Origin: Reyranella sp. CPCC 100927
Lineage (GTDB): Bacteria > Pseudomonadota > Alphaproteobacteria > Reyranellales > Reyranellaceae
NCBI RefSeq assembly: GCF_007859315.1
Contig: NZ_VOHA01000002.1
Coordinates: 620,001-684,000 of the forward strand
Direction: 5' to 3'
Length of the DNA: 64,000 nucleotides
Below the pieces are notes generated by a model. The model made no database searches, had not been told where the DNA came from, and saw only the letters and a program-made list of their open reading frames with translations. Below, in pieces: positions 18,074 through 27,119 of the stretch; the stretch's first letter is position 1; every line of letters starts with the position of its first letter. The translations under genes were made by a program, and so were the position numbers.

Positions 18074-18096
18074 TGACGATCGTGCATTGATCGTCA
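18074..18096. promoter_or_regulatory. perfect inverted repeat in the kinase upstream region
   Basis: TGACGATC (18074-18081) and GATCGTCA (18089-18096) are exact 8-base arms with spacer GTGCATT. The half-site spacing suits a dimeric regulator. It lies between the kinase and the upstream CoA ligase gene, in an A/T-richer 285-bp gap that should hold the kinase promoter. Confidence 0.45.
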
Positions 18097-18192
18097 GACA
18101 CGCAGTAATTCGTTAGAAATCAGCAGATGGCCGGCATAAACAACCGGTCAGGAACTTTGGCGTGCCCCTGACTCTATTAGACGGGACGTATT

Positions 18193-20121
18193 TTATACGA
18201 CTGTCACGACGCCATCGGCGGATGGCTCGGCATAGAGCTTTTCGACCAGTGCGGCCCGACGCGCGAGCGCGGCGCGCTGGTTGATGTAACCCTTGTCCGT
18301 CAATTCGTTGCCGTCGACCGACGGCGGCTCGGCCATCAGCAGCACGCGCGCCACCCGCATCGAGGACCCGCGGGTACGGGCGTTCATCGCCGCCAGGCCG
18401 TCGCGCAAACGCTCGACCACGGCCTTGTGGGCCAGCAGTTCGGCCAGGCCGAGCGTACCGGCCGTATCGCCCGCCAGCTGACGACAGGCGGAAATGTTGG
18501 GAAAGCCGAGCAATCCGACATAGGGCCGGTCCTGACCAGCCACCAGCGCGTCCTGCAGCACCGGCGAGGCGGCGGCTACGGCGGCGGCACGCAGGGTGCC
18601 GACCAGGACGAAGGTGCCGCTGGTCAGCTTGAAGTCCTCGACGACGCGACCGTCGAACACCAGGCCCTGGGCCGGATCCGCCGGGTCGACGAAACGGCCG
18701 GCGTCGCCGATCTTGTAGAAGCCCTCCTCGTCGAACATCTGGGCCGTGAGCTCGGGCTGCTTGTGGTAGCCCGGTGTCACGATCACGCTGCGCAAGCGCA
18801 GCTCGTAGCGACCCTCCTCGCCGGTCGGCACCATCTTGAGTTCAACGCCGGCGTACGGCAGGCCGATCAGGCCGACCCGCTCGCTCGCCCAGTGCACGGT
18901 CGTCGCGGTCGGCGCCGTCTCGGTGCTGCCCCAGCCGGTCACGAACGGAATCCGATAGCCGGTGTAGCGCACCGCCAGCGCCTGCATGCGGCTATAGAGA
19001 TCATCGGGCAAGGTGGCGCCGCCGTAGGCCAGCAGGCCGAGATTGCGGAAAAAGCGCTGCGCCAGCGCCTCGTCCTTCTCCAGCGCCGTGGCCAGCATGG
19101 CGTAACCCGCCGGTACGTTGACGAAGTAGGTCGGCGAGATCTCGCGCAGGTTGCGCAGCGTCTCGTCGAACATTCCCGGTAACGGCCGCCCGTCGTCGAT
19201 GTAGGTCGTGCCGCCCTCGGCCAGATTGCCGTGCAACGTGGCGTTGCCGCCCATGGTGTGGTTCCACGGCAACCAGTCGAGAACGATGGCAGGCGGTTCG
19301 CCGTCCCGGCGCTGCCGCGACATCTGGCCCATGGCGACGTTGGCGCACATCATTTCCTGGGTGTTGACCACCGCCTTGGGCATGCCGGTCGACCCTGACG
19401 TGAACAGGTACTTGCCCACCGTCTTGCCGTCGATCAGCGCCACCGAGCGCGCCACGGCATCGGTCGGCGTCGTCGCCACCAGGTCGGCGAACGATACCGA
19501 CGGCAGATCCGGCGGCGGCGCCTCGACGTGAACCAGGGTCACGCCGTCGAGATCGAGCGCGCGCAGCGCCTTGGCGAACATCGGTCCGTTCTGCACCAGC
19601 ACCAGGCCGGGACGGATCAGATCGTAGACATATTTCAGCTTGGCGTTGTCCTCGCTCATCAGCGCGTAGACGGGCGATACCGGCGCCACCGGTGCGCGCG
19701 CCTGCATGGCCGCCATCGTCAGCAGCGCGAACTCGATGGAATTGCCCGACAGGATCATGACCGGCCGCTCCGGTCCGAAGCCGCGATCCAGCAGCGCCTG
19801 GGTGATGGCATCGACCTGGGCCTTGGCCGCGGCATAGCTCAGCGTCAGCCACTGGCGCTGCGGACCACGGCGCTGCGCCAGCCAGATGCGGTCGGGAGCC
19901 TGTTTCGCCCATTTTTCCAGCAGCGCCGGGATATGGCGCTCGTAGGGCGGCAATGTATGGCGCGAACGCAGCACCATGGTGCCGTCGGCCCGGCGCTCCA
20001 GCGCCACATCGCGCGGCAGGAAATCGATCGGCTTGAACGGCACCCGCTCGGGCGACTCTATGGTGATGGTGCTGTCCACGGTGGCGTTCCTCTTGGCGGT
20101 GTTTCTCGGTGTTGCCCGCAT
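18193..20121 (-). CDS. feruloyl-CoA synthase-like AMP-binding ligase
   Basis: A 642-residue ANL ligase. P-loop FTSGSTGMPKAV, adenine-binding GWGSTETAP, and the late segment GRVVEDFKLTSGTFV followed by a C-terminus with NELTDKGYINQRAAL match the feruloyl-CoA synthase branch (recalled family features). It activates an aromatic or long-chain acid to its CoA ester. It is divergent from an acyl-CoA dehydrogenase gene across a palindrome-filled gap, and both could serve degradation of the same CoA ester (inference). Confidence 0.87.
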   Translation of the reverse strand: MRATPRNTAKRNATVDSTITIESPERVPFKPIDFLPRDVALERRADGTMVLRSRHTLPPYERHIPALLEKWAKQAPDRIWLAQRRGPQRQWLTLSYAAAKAQVDAITQALLDRGFGPERPVMILSGNSIEFALLTMAAMQARAPVAPVSPVYALMSEDNAKLKYVYDLIRPGLVLVQNGPMFAKALRALDLDGVTLVHVEAPPPDLPSVSFADLVATTPTDAVARSVALIDGKTVGKYLFTSGSTGMPKAVVNTQEMMCANVAMGQMSRQRRDGEPPAIVLDWLPWNHTMGGNATLHGNLAEGGTTYIDDGRPLPGMFDETLRNLREISPTYFVNVPAGYAMLATALEKDEALAQRFFRNLGLLAYGGATLPDDLYSRMQALAVRYTGYRIPFVTGWGSTETAPTATTVHWASERVGLIGLPYAGVELKMVPTGEEGRYELRLRSVIVTPGYHKQPELTAQMFDEEGFYKIGDAGRFVDPADPAQGLVFDGRVVEDFKLTSGTFVLVGTLRAAAVAAASPVLQDALVAGQDRPYVGLLGFPNISACRQLAGDTAGTLGLAELLAHKAVVERLRDGLAAMNARTRGSSMRVARVLLMAEPPSVDGNELTDKGYINQRAALARRAALVEKLYAEPSADGVVTVV

Positions 20122-20135
20122 CTAGCGGGCTCTTT

Positions 20136-20308
20136 ACCTCTCCCGCAAGCGGGAGAGGTCGACGCGCGCGGCGCGCGGTCAGGTGTATCGGCCTTCGGCC
20201 GATACACCGAGGTGAGGGCTTAAGGACGAGGCGGTTCGTTCGTAGTCCCTCACCCTCCCATCGCTTCGCGATGGGCCCTCCCTCTCCCGCTTGCGGGAGA
20301 GGGACCTC
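20136..20308. repeat. intergenic inverted repeat, family B copy 1
   Basis: Short palindromes in series: ACCTCTCCCGCAAGCGGGAG and complement (20136-20159), GGTGTATCGGCC/GGCCGATACACC (20181-20207), CCCATCG/CGATGGG, and CCCTCTCCCGCTTGCGGGAG and complement (20280-20303). The outer two also pair with each other. It occupies much of the 396-bp gap between two divergent genes; the rest (20309-20517) holds the acyl-CoA dehydrogenase promoter, with no clear consensus. Confidence 0.8.
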
Positions 20309-20517
20309 ATTTCGCGGCGCGGACGGCAAATCGGCGCAACGAAATAGGGTTTCGCGGGCCGGACGGACGAGCGACGCCACCGAAAATGGTCGTTCATATG
20401 CTCGCGCGATCGGCCTACAGTCGCCGCCGGCGAGAAAGAGGCATTGGCCGGGGCCTGTTCATCGGGGACGGGCCGGGCAGCGTCGGGCCAGACGCGCCAC
20501 ATGAGGAGACGAGAACG

Positions 20518-21747
<1,230 letters not shown>

Positions 21748-21772
21748 GCGACGAGCAAATCGCATCGAGCAA

Positions 21773-21798
21773 GGGTCGCCCACGGGCGGCCCTTTTTT
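21773..21798 (+). terminator. Rho-independent terminator of the acyl-CoA dehydrogenase gene
   Basis: GGGTCGCCC (21773-21781) pairs with GGGCGGCCC (21784-21792) with one G-T wobble and a tight loop, followed by six T. It begins 26 bases after the stop codon. Confidence 0.8.
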
Positions 21799-21805
21799 CG
21801 TTTTT

Positions 21806-22010
21806 GTCATCCTGAGCGAAGCGAAGGATCTTGCGGTGCTTGTTTCAGGATGCCGGCGTCCCTGATGACGGGTCGGACCGCGCCGCTCCAGCGGCGCTCT
21901 TTCCGACGTAAGGCCATGAGCGCCGCTGGAGCGGCGCGGTCCCAGCCGCCACCAGGATTGCCACTGACTGAAACCCCGATCGCCGGGTCCTTCGCTTCGC
22001 TCAGGACGAC
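21806..22010. repeat. intergenic inverted repeat, family A copy 2 with a nested palindrome
   Basis: Outer arms 21806-21832 and 21985-22010 carry the family A core in a CTGAGCGAAGCGAAGGATC variant. Between them sits a second, unrelated inverted repeat at 21875-21942. Confidence 0.75.
21875..21942. repeat. perfect 24-bp inverted repeat inside family A copy 2
   Basis: Arms 21875-21898 and 21919-21942 are exact complements over 24 bases (core CGCCGCTCCAGCGGCG, itself palindromic) with a 20-base loop. The nesting suggests one element inserted into the other. Confidence 0.8.
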
Positions 22011-22021
22011 ACGAAACCACG

Positions 22022-22115
22022 CCGACAGAAGCGACAGAAAATCGGTTTCGTTGTGATCGCAACACGCTGATCGCCTGTGTTGACCTGACAGAAAAGCGAC
22101 AGAAAGCGACAGAAA
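22022..22115. repeat. iteron-like direct repeats GCGACAGAAA
   Basis: GCGACAGAAA is exact at 22031-22040, 22096-22105 and 22106-22115; variants GCCGACAGAA (22022-22030) and CTGACAGAAA (22086-22095) extend the series. A near-palindrome TTGTGATCGCAA lies between the two clusters. The repeats end 9 bases from the stop codon of the DUF3987 gene. Their arrangement recalls replication iterons, but no DnaA box or A/T-rich unwinding region is apparent. Confidence 0.55.
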
Positions 22116-22124
22116 GCCGTGCGC

Positions 22125-23651
22125 CTATGCCACGGGCGCTGTCGCGAGAGCCGGATTGACGGCCCAGCGCACGCACGGTCGGCCGCGCGGCGGGCCGGCA
22201 GCCTCCAGCGACCGCAGCCAGCCGGCCACCACCAGCGCATCGGCCACGCGCTGGGTTTCGGCGGCATCGCAGGCAAGCCCGAGTGCCTTGCGACGCAGCA
22301 CCGTGCGCGTGATATCGGTCACCTGCGCGCGGTGCATCCAGCGCAACGCCTTCTGCGCGCGGCGATCGCACACGCTGCTGCCCGTGGTGCGAAAGACAGC
22401 GCGCGCATGAGGCCACAAATAGTCGTGCCACAACCGGATGGCAGCACCGATCGCCCACCCCGGCACAACCGACGGCTCCGCCGTGCCGGGGGACGCGGCG
22501 GCCCAGTCGAGGAACGCCAGCACGCCGGCCAGGCGCAACACCATGCCGCTGCCCTTGCCCCACCAGTCGGCCTCCCGGCCGTCAAGATCATCACCACGGG
22601 CATAGTGCATGCGCCTGAAGGCATCGAACGGCGCCAGGGCCTCCGGCGAGAGGCCCAGGTCGCGTCGCACCTTCGGCAGATCGCGCAGCCGCGCCAGCGC
22701 TGCGCACGCAGCATCGTCCGGGGGCGGCGTCATCTGCGACAACGTGCGGAACGACGGTCGCAGTGGCCAGGCGAACAGAAAGCGCGCCACCACGTCATCA
22801 TCCTCGCCGGCCAGGGTCGCCGCCAGGGCATCGGGCCGCAGCGTCCCCAGGATCGACACGGCGGCGGCGTTCGTCCGGGCAACCGACGCGATGCGGACGT
22901 TCGGCACTGCCTTGCGATGAACGCTGCAGGCGCGGGCTGCCCACGCCGCCAGCCAGAACGCGCGATTGCTGCCGTCCCTGGCGTCGCGGATCATCTCGTC
23001 CAGCCACGCGCCGCGCCCGTCGCGCGCCAGCAATACGCCACCCGGCGCCCCGGTCAACGCGCGCGACAGAGACTCGATGTCGGCATCGTCGAACACGAGC
23101 CGGCGCGGCTCGAAGCGTGGCCGGCCCGGCAGCGCCGGCGCCGGGCCGTCGGTGCGTTCGGCCTCGCGCGCCTGTTCCGCCCACCGCTCTGTCGCCGCCC
23201 GGTCCTGCTCCAGACGCAGCCGGCGTGCTCCGGTGTTGACGACAGCAAGGTCGGCGTCCACCGCCTGCAACAACCGCAACGCCGTTTCCAGCGCCGGTGA
23301 CTTGCCGGACGACGGCGCGCCGACCAACGCCGCCCACAGGATGCACGGCTCCGACCACGATGGGGCCGGCGCCACGCGCCGCATGCTGCCCAGGAGGCTC
23401 GCCGCCGCCGTGATCAGCGACAGCGCAACATGGCCGACCGATGCACTGGCGCCGATGGCGCTGCGGCACACCCAGTCGCGCCAGAACGCTGGCAGCACGT
23501 CGACCGAAAACGCCGGCACGTCGCTGCGTCGATGGTCGAGCAGCGTCAGGTCAGGCTCGGGCCAGGCATCGACGGATGCGGTCACGGACGCGCTGGCAGT
23601 CTTCGCCGGACCGCCGCGTCGGGTTGCGGCTGGAACGTCATGCGCACTCAT
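22125..23651 (-). CDS. DUF3987 (YfjI-like) P-loop protein
   Basis: A 508-residue protein from ATG 23651, which has GAGGGG just upstream (frame open to 23867). The Walker A motif ALVGAPSSGKSPALE and the DUF3987 core (PGGVLLARDGRGAWLDEM, then a late VARFLFAWPL segment) are clear. DUF3987 proteins resemble the helicase parts of phage and plasmid primase-helicases and are often found in mobile elements. Base composition here equals the chromosome's, so any transfer is old. Direct repeats lie just past its 3' end. No integrase or other phage gene is beside it. Confidence 0.8.
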   Translation of the reverse strand: MSAHDVPAATRRGGPAKTASASVTASVDAWPEPDLTLLDHRRSDVPAFSVDVLPAFWRDWVCRSAIGASASVGHVALSLITAAASLLGSMRRVAPAPSWSEPCILWAALVGAPSSGKSPALETALRLLQAVDADLAVVNTGARRLRLEQDRAATERWAEQAREAERTDGPAPALPGRPRFEPRRLVFDDADIESLSRALTGAPGGVLLARDGRGAWLDEMIRDARDGSNRAFWLAAWAARACSVHRKAVPNVRIASVARTNAAAVSILGTLRPDALAATLAGEDDDVVARFLFAWPLRPSFRTLSQMTPPPDDAACAALARLRDLPKVRRDLGLSPEALAPFDAFRRMHYARGDDLDGREADWWGKGSGMVLRLAGVLAFLDWAAASPGTAEPSVVPGWAIGAAIRLWHDYLWPHARAVFRTTGSSVCDRRAQKALRWMHRAQVTDITRTVLRRKALGLACDAAETQRVADALVVAGWLRSLEAAGPPRGRPCVRWAVNPALATAPVA

Positions 23652-24110
23652 GGCGCCACCCCTCGATGTATGTGAAAGCGGCGTTCGCCTTCGCCGCGCG
23701 ACAGCGGACGGATGCCTCACGACGACGGCAGCCGGCGATCCAGCCGGCACCCGTGTTCCGGCATCGAATATGCGAACGTGTGGCCAATTACAGCGCAGGG
23801 TGCGGCACCGACAAGAGTCCAAAAATCGACACCGAGAATATTTTTTCGCTAGGATTTGGCCGTCCACCTCGGACGGCGACCGGGCGACACCTCAAAACCT
23901 TAGGGCTATATGGCGACGCACACCCTCATCCTGAGGAGGCCGGCGCAGCCGGCGTCTCGAAGGATGGGCTATGGTCTCGTTCGATCGCCTCAGCCGTTGT
24001 CGAAACGCACGTATGGTAGCCCACCCTTCGAGACGCTCGCTTCGCTCGCTCCTCAGGGTGAGGTCGGCGCCATATGCGATAGCCCTCCCTCGAATCAGGA
24101 GCATGGCCCC
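23652..24110. other. divergent intergenic region with a long inverted repeat
   Basis: The part near 23820-23870 is A/T-rich (GAATATTTTTTCGCTAGGAT) and probably holds the promoter of the DUF3987 gene. From 23922 a long inverted repeat fills the rest up to the quinone reductase gene. No gene is supported here. Confidence 0.5.
23922..24062. repeat. intergenic inverted repeat, family E
   Basis: Arms of about 45 bases (23922-23969 and 24018-24062) begin CCTCATCCTGAGGAG and CTCAGGGTGAGG and share CTCGAAGGATGGGCT/AGCCCACCCTTCGAG. Elements of this sort are widespread in alphaproteobacterial intergenic DNA. Confidence 0.8.
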
Positions 24111-25115
24111 ATGCGCGCCTACGTTCTGAAGCACTACGGCGGCCCCGACGGCGCGCAGCTGATCGATGTCCCTGTGCCGACACCGGGGCCACGCGACGTC
24201 CGCGTCGACGTCCGGGCGGCCGGCCTGAACCCCGTCGACTTCAAGTTCCGACAAGGCAAGCTGCGCGCCATCCTGCGGCCGACGCTTCCGCTTGTGCTGG
24301 GCAACGAACTGGCGGGCGACGTCGTCGCGATAGGCAGCGACGTCAAACGGTTCCGCATCGGTGATACTGTTTTCGCCCGGGTCGCCAAGGACCGTGCCGG
24401 CGCCTTCGCCGAGCAAGCGTGCGTTGACGAGGACGACGCCGCGCGGATTCCGCGGGGCCTGGATTTCGCCACGGCGGCGGCGGTACCGCTGGCCGGTCTG
24501 ACGGCGCTGCAGGCGTTGCGGGACGAGCTCGGCGTCGAGCCGGGGCAGAAGGTGCTCATCTCCGGCGGCGCCGGAGGGGTCGGCACCTTCGCCATTCAGA
24601 TCGCCAAATGGCTGGGCGCCCATGTAACGACGACAGCGTCGGCGCGCGGCGAGGCGCTGGTGCGCGCGTTGGGCTGCGATGCGGTGATCGACTACACGGC
24701 GCAGGACCTGTCCAAAGTGGATGACCGGTTTGATGCCGGGCTTGATCTTGTCGGCGGCGACACCCTGGCGCAGATGGTCGACGTCATGAAGCCCGGCAGC
24801 CGGATCGTCTCGGTCGCCGCTCTGCCGGAGCCGCAGACGGCGATCAAGGACCTCGGCGGCAGCCGCGTCCTTGCCGCTCTGTTCTGGATCATCAGCTACG
24901 GCATCAGATCGCGCGCGCGACGCGCCGGGATCGGCTATCGATTTCTTTTCATGCACTCCAGCGGCCGCGACCTTGGCCTGCTCGGCGACCTCATCGAACA
25001 GGGTAAACTCCGGGTCATCGTCGACAAGACATATCCGTTTGCACAGATTGCCGAAGCCCTGGCCTACGTCGAAAGCGGGCGCGCCAAGGGAAAGGTGGTC
25101 GTTGCCATGCACTGA
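24111..25115 (+). CDS. zinc-independent MDR oxidoreductase (NADPH:quinone reductase-like)
   Basis: A 334-residue medium-chain dehydrogenase/reductase. The N-terminal GroES-like domain has AAGLNPVDFKFRQG and the NADPH-binding domain has KVLISGGAGGVGTFAIQIAKWLGAHV. The structural and catalytic zinc cysteines of alcohol dehydrogenases are absent, which fits the quinone oxidoreductase subgroup. AGGAG precedes ATG 24111; the frame is open another 67 codons through a palindromic repeat, so the longer start is rejected. Confidence 0.9.
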   Translation: MRAYVLKHYGGPDGAQLIDVPVPTPGPRDVRVDVRAAGLNPVDFKFRQGKLRAILRPTLPLVLGNELAGDVVAIGSDVKRFRIGDTVFARVAKDRAGAFAEQACVDEDDAARIPRGLDFATAAAVPLAGLTALQALRDELGVEPGQKVLISGGAGGVGTFAIQIAKWLGAHVTTTASARGEALVRALGCDAVIDYTAQDLSKVDDRFDAGLDLVGGDTLAQMVDVMKPGSRIVSVAALPEPQTAIKDLGGSRVLAALFWIISYGIRSRARRAGIGYRFLFMHSSGRDLGLLGDLIEQGKLRVIVDKTYPFAQIAEALAYVESGRAKGKVVVAMH

Positions 25116-25193
25116 CGCTTGGCTCGATCGGACGATCACCGGCGCCGTCGTTGGCCCATGGCGTACCGGCGGCGCGCGGGCCCGACCGCGTCC

Positions 25194-26039
25194 CTATGGC
25201 GCTGTGGCGGCAACCATCCAGCAGGCTGAGGTGAAGCGGATCTGCGTTCCATCGACGTAGCGATCAAAGGCGGCGCGAACCGTTTGAATGATCCCCGCCT
25301 GTGTGGCCGGATCGGTGTCGCGCAGGATCGCTCCGAGCGGGCCCATATGGGTCAGATAGGGGGTCAGGGCCGTCGCGGGCATGACGCACGCGACATCCAT
25401 CGGGCGGATGTCGATGCTGGTCCAGCCGGCCTGCTCCAGGATGTGCCGGACCCGCCGTCCGTCCGCGAAGCCGAATTGCCCCGGTGCGTCCGGTACGCGG
25501 GCGGGCATGGTGGGCACCAGCGGCGCCGCCGCGCGCTCGGCGGTCGTCATGAACGGATTTTCCTCCGGACTGCGCCAGGCGATGAAGCGCAGGGCGGCCC
25601 GGCTTTGCGCGGCGTGCCGGAGATTGGCGAAGGCGCGGATCGGATCGTCGAAGAACATGACGCCGAAACGCGAGATGATCATGTCGAATTCCGCAGGCAC
25701 GAACTCATAGGACTGCGCATCGGCGCGAATGAAGCGCACCGGCAGCCGCTGCCGCGCGGCATGGTCGTGCGCCGCCACCATCATCGGGTCGGAAATGTCG
25801 ATGCCGGTGTAATGCGCACCCGCGCCGAGCCGCCTTGCCACCGCCAGCGTCGTGCTTCCCGCGCCGCAGCCCACGTCGAGCACGGCGCGCGGTGCGACCG
25901 CGACGGCCGCATCGACCAACAATGCCTCGAACGGCGCGAACAACGCGTCGATCATGGCCTGATGCTCGACCCAGGTCCGCCCGGTGGGGCCGTTCCACAG
26001 GGTGAACTGGTCGCTGCCGGGACGGCTCGGCACAGTCAT
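25194..26039 (-). CDS. class I SAM-dependent methyltransferase
   Basis: A 281-residue protein with motif I AVLDVGCGAGSTTLAVARRL, the acidic IDISDPMM loop and a PAEFDMIISRFGVMFFDD motif IV-like segment, all typical of small-molecule methyltransferases. The substrate is unknown. ATG 26039 has AAGGAG six bases upstream. It is transcribed divergently from a MerR-type regulator with a MerR-style operator between them, so it is probably the regulated target. Confidence 0.9.
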   Translation of the reverse strand: MTVPSRPGSDQFTLWNGPTGRTWVEHQAMIDALFAPFEALLVDAAVAVAPRAVLDVGCGAGSTTLAVARRLGAGAHYTGIDISDPMMVAAHDHAARQRLPVRFIRADAQSYEFVPAEFDMIISRFGVMFFDDPIRAFANLRHAAQSRAALRFIAWRSPEENPFMTTAERAAAPLVPTMPARVPDAPGQFGFADGRRVRHILEQAGWTSIDIRPMDVACVMPATALTPYLTHMGPLGAILRDTDPATQAGIIQTVRAAFDRYVDGTQIRFTSACWMVAATAP

Positions 26040-26087
26040 CGTCATCTCCTTTTCGATTGCCCCTGGGGCATGGAGACGACACTCTCG

Positions 26088-26111
26088 CACTTCAAGTCGA
26101 CTTGAGGTCAA
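26088..26111 (-). promoter_or_regulatory. MerR/SoxR-type operator and promoter of the methyltransferase gene
   Basis: The dyad CTTCAAGTCGACTTGAGG (26090-26107; one mismatch between 9-base arms) overlaps a -35-like TTGACC on the minus strand (26111-26106). This matches the known MerR-family design, in which the dyad sits in an over-long spacer. The SoxR consensus has the same CCTCAAGT/ACTTGAGG half-sites (recalled). The -10 region (near 26081-26086) is weak. Confidence 0.7.
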
Positions 26112-26114
26112 GGA

Positions 26115-26639
26115 ATGCGAGGTCTCGACATTGCGGAAGTCGCCCGGCAGTCCGGCGTCGCCGCGTCAGCGTTGCGCTTCTACGAGCGGAAGGGGCTGAT
26201 CGCATCGATCGGCCGGCGCGGCCTGAAGCGCCTGTTCGAACCGGCCGTGCTCGAACGGCTGGCCTTGATCACGCTCGGACAGGCCGCGGGCTTCTCGCTC
26301 GACGAGATGGCGCTGATGTTCGCCGGCCGCGACGGCCGTCCGGACATCGATCGCCGGCGGCTGACCGAGAAGGCGGACGCGCTCGACGATACCATCCGCC
26401 GGCTGACCGCGATGCGCGATGGCCTACGCCACGCCGCCCGCTGCCCCGCGCCCAGCCATTGGGAGTGCCCCACATTCCGCCGCTACCTGAACGCCGCCGC
26501 AGCCGGCGCGTTCACCCGCGGGGCGCCGCTATCGACGACGCCGGCCGCAGTTTCCAATCTGCAGCGGAGCCAGACCGCCCCACAAGCTGCCCCAGCTGTC
26601 GCAGCACGATCAGGTGCATCATCGACCAACCGGCGTTGA
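26115..26639 (+). CDS. MerR family transcriptional regulator
   Basis: The N-terminal winged helix is clear (LDIAEVARQSGVAASALRFYERKGLI) followed by a coiled-coil dimer helix. Two cysteines near residues 110-118 (RCPAPSHWECPTFRR) match a common SoxR-like subgroup, but the four-Cys iron-sulfur cluster of true SoxR is missing. The last ~45 residues are low-complexity Ala/Ser/Thr/Gln, unlike the family, suggesting the 3' end was altered where the island begins. AAGGA touches the ATG. It should act on the divergent promoter whose operator lies just upstream. Confidence 0.88.
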   Translation: MRGLDIAEVARQSGVAASALRFYERKGLIASIGRRGLKRLFEPAVLERLALITLGQAAGFSLDEMALMFAGRDGRPDIDRRRLTEKADALDDTIRRLTAMRDGLRHAARCPAPSHWECPTFRRYLNAAAAGAFTRGAPLSTTPAAVSNLQRSQTAPQAAPAVAARSGASSTNRR

Positions 26640-27119
26640 CGTGGTCACCTTCCGCGAAAACCAAGCTGGTTCGCAGCAATTGAGCGGACCGCACGTCTCT
26701 ATCGGGTCTCTCAGCAGGCTTTGAAACAGACCCTCGCGAGCACTAGGCTGGTGGCTATAGGCGCTGTCGGGAACACCGCGCAGGCGCCGGGCGTCGATCC
26801 GCCACTCTGGTCCAGCCGCGCGATGAGCCCATCCTTCGCCGAGATTTGCGCCAACATCTTGGCATCGGCCACGATCGTTACCCTGCCTGAGACCGTTCCC
26901 GCCCGAAGGAACGCGCGGTGGCGCCCGACTTCTTTCGACCCCCTGGGTGGCACCTTTCGTTGTGCCCTCTGCGCTCCGACACGCCCGCCATGTACTATGC
27001 GCGCCGCAGAGATGATGGCACAAATTGTTCAGCGATTGTAGGCGGCAAAGTTATGGTATCTCCAGATCAGCGTGGCAGCGATCCATCGCCACACCGTCGA
27101 TCGAGCAGGTAGGACCAAC
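26640..27119. other. left boundary of the defence island
   Basis: About 480 bp without a convincing gene. Codon-like bias is lost and several short frames overlap on both strands. One minus-strand stretch may be a transposase remnant (listed separately). No tRNA gene, direct-repeat attachment site or promoter consensus is recognisable. Confidence 0.5.
26711..26953 (-). pseudogene. possible remnant of an IS1634-like transposase
   Basis: The minus-strand frame contains RVTIVADAKML, resembling the VTIVADAGMLS motif of IS1634/IS4-type transposases (recalled), followed by sequence that does not continue the family. If real it is a degraded fragment of about 80 codons at the island edge. No terminal repeats were found. 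The call rests on one short motif. Confidence 0.25.

Noticed and set aside
26115-26639. The MerR protein as SoxR
   Set aside because: It has only two cysteines in the C-terminal part where SoxR has four for its [2Fe-2S] cluster, although the operator is SoxR-like.
27072-27119. ATG 27072 as the hamA start
   Set aside because: No ribosome site precedes it and the first 16 codons lack coding bias. GTG 27120 follows AGGTAGGA at ideal spacing. The longer form is not excluded.
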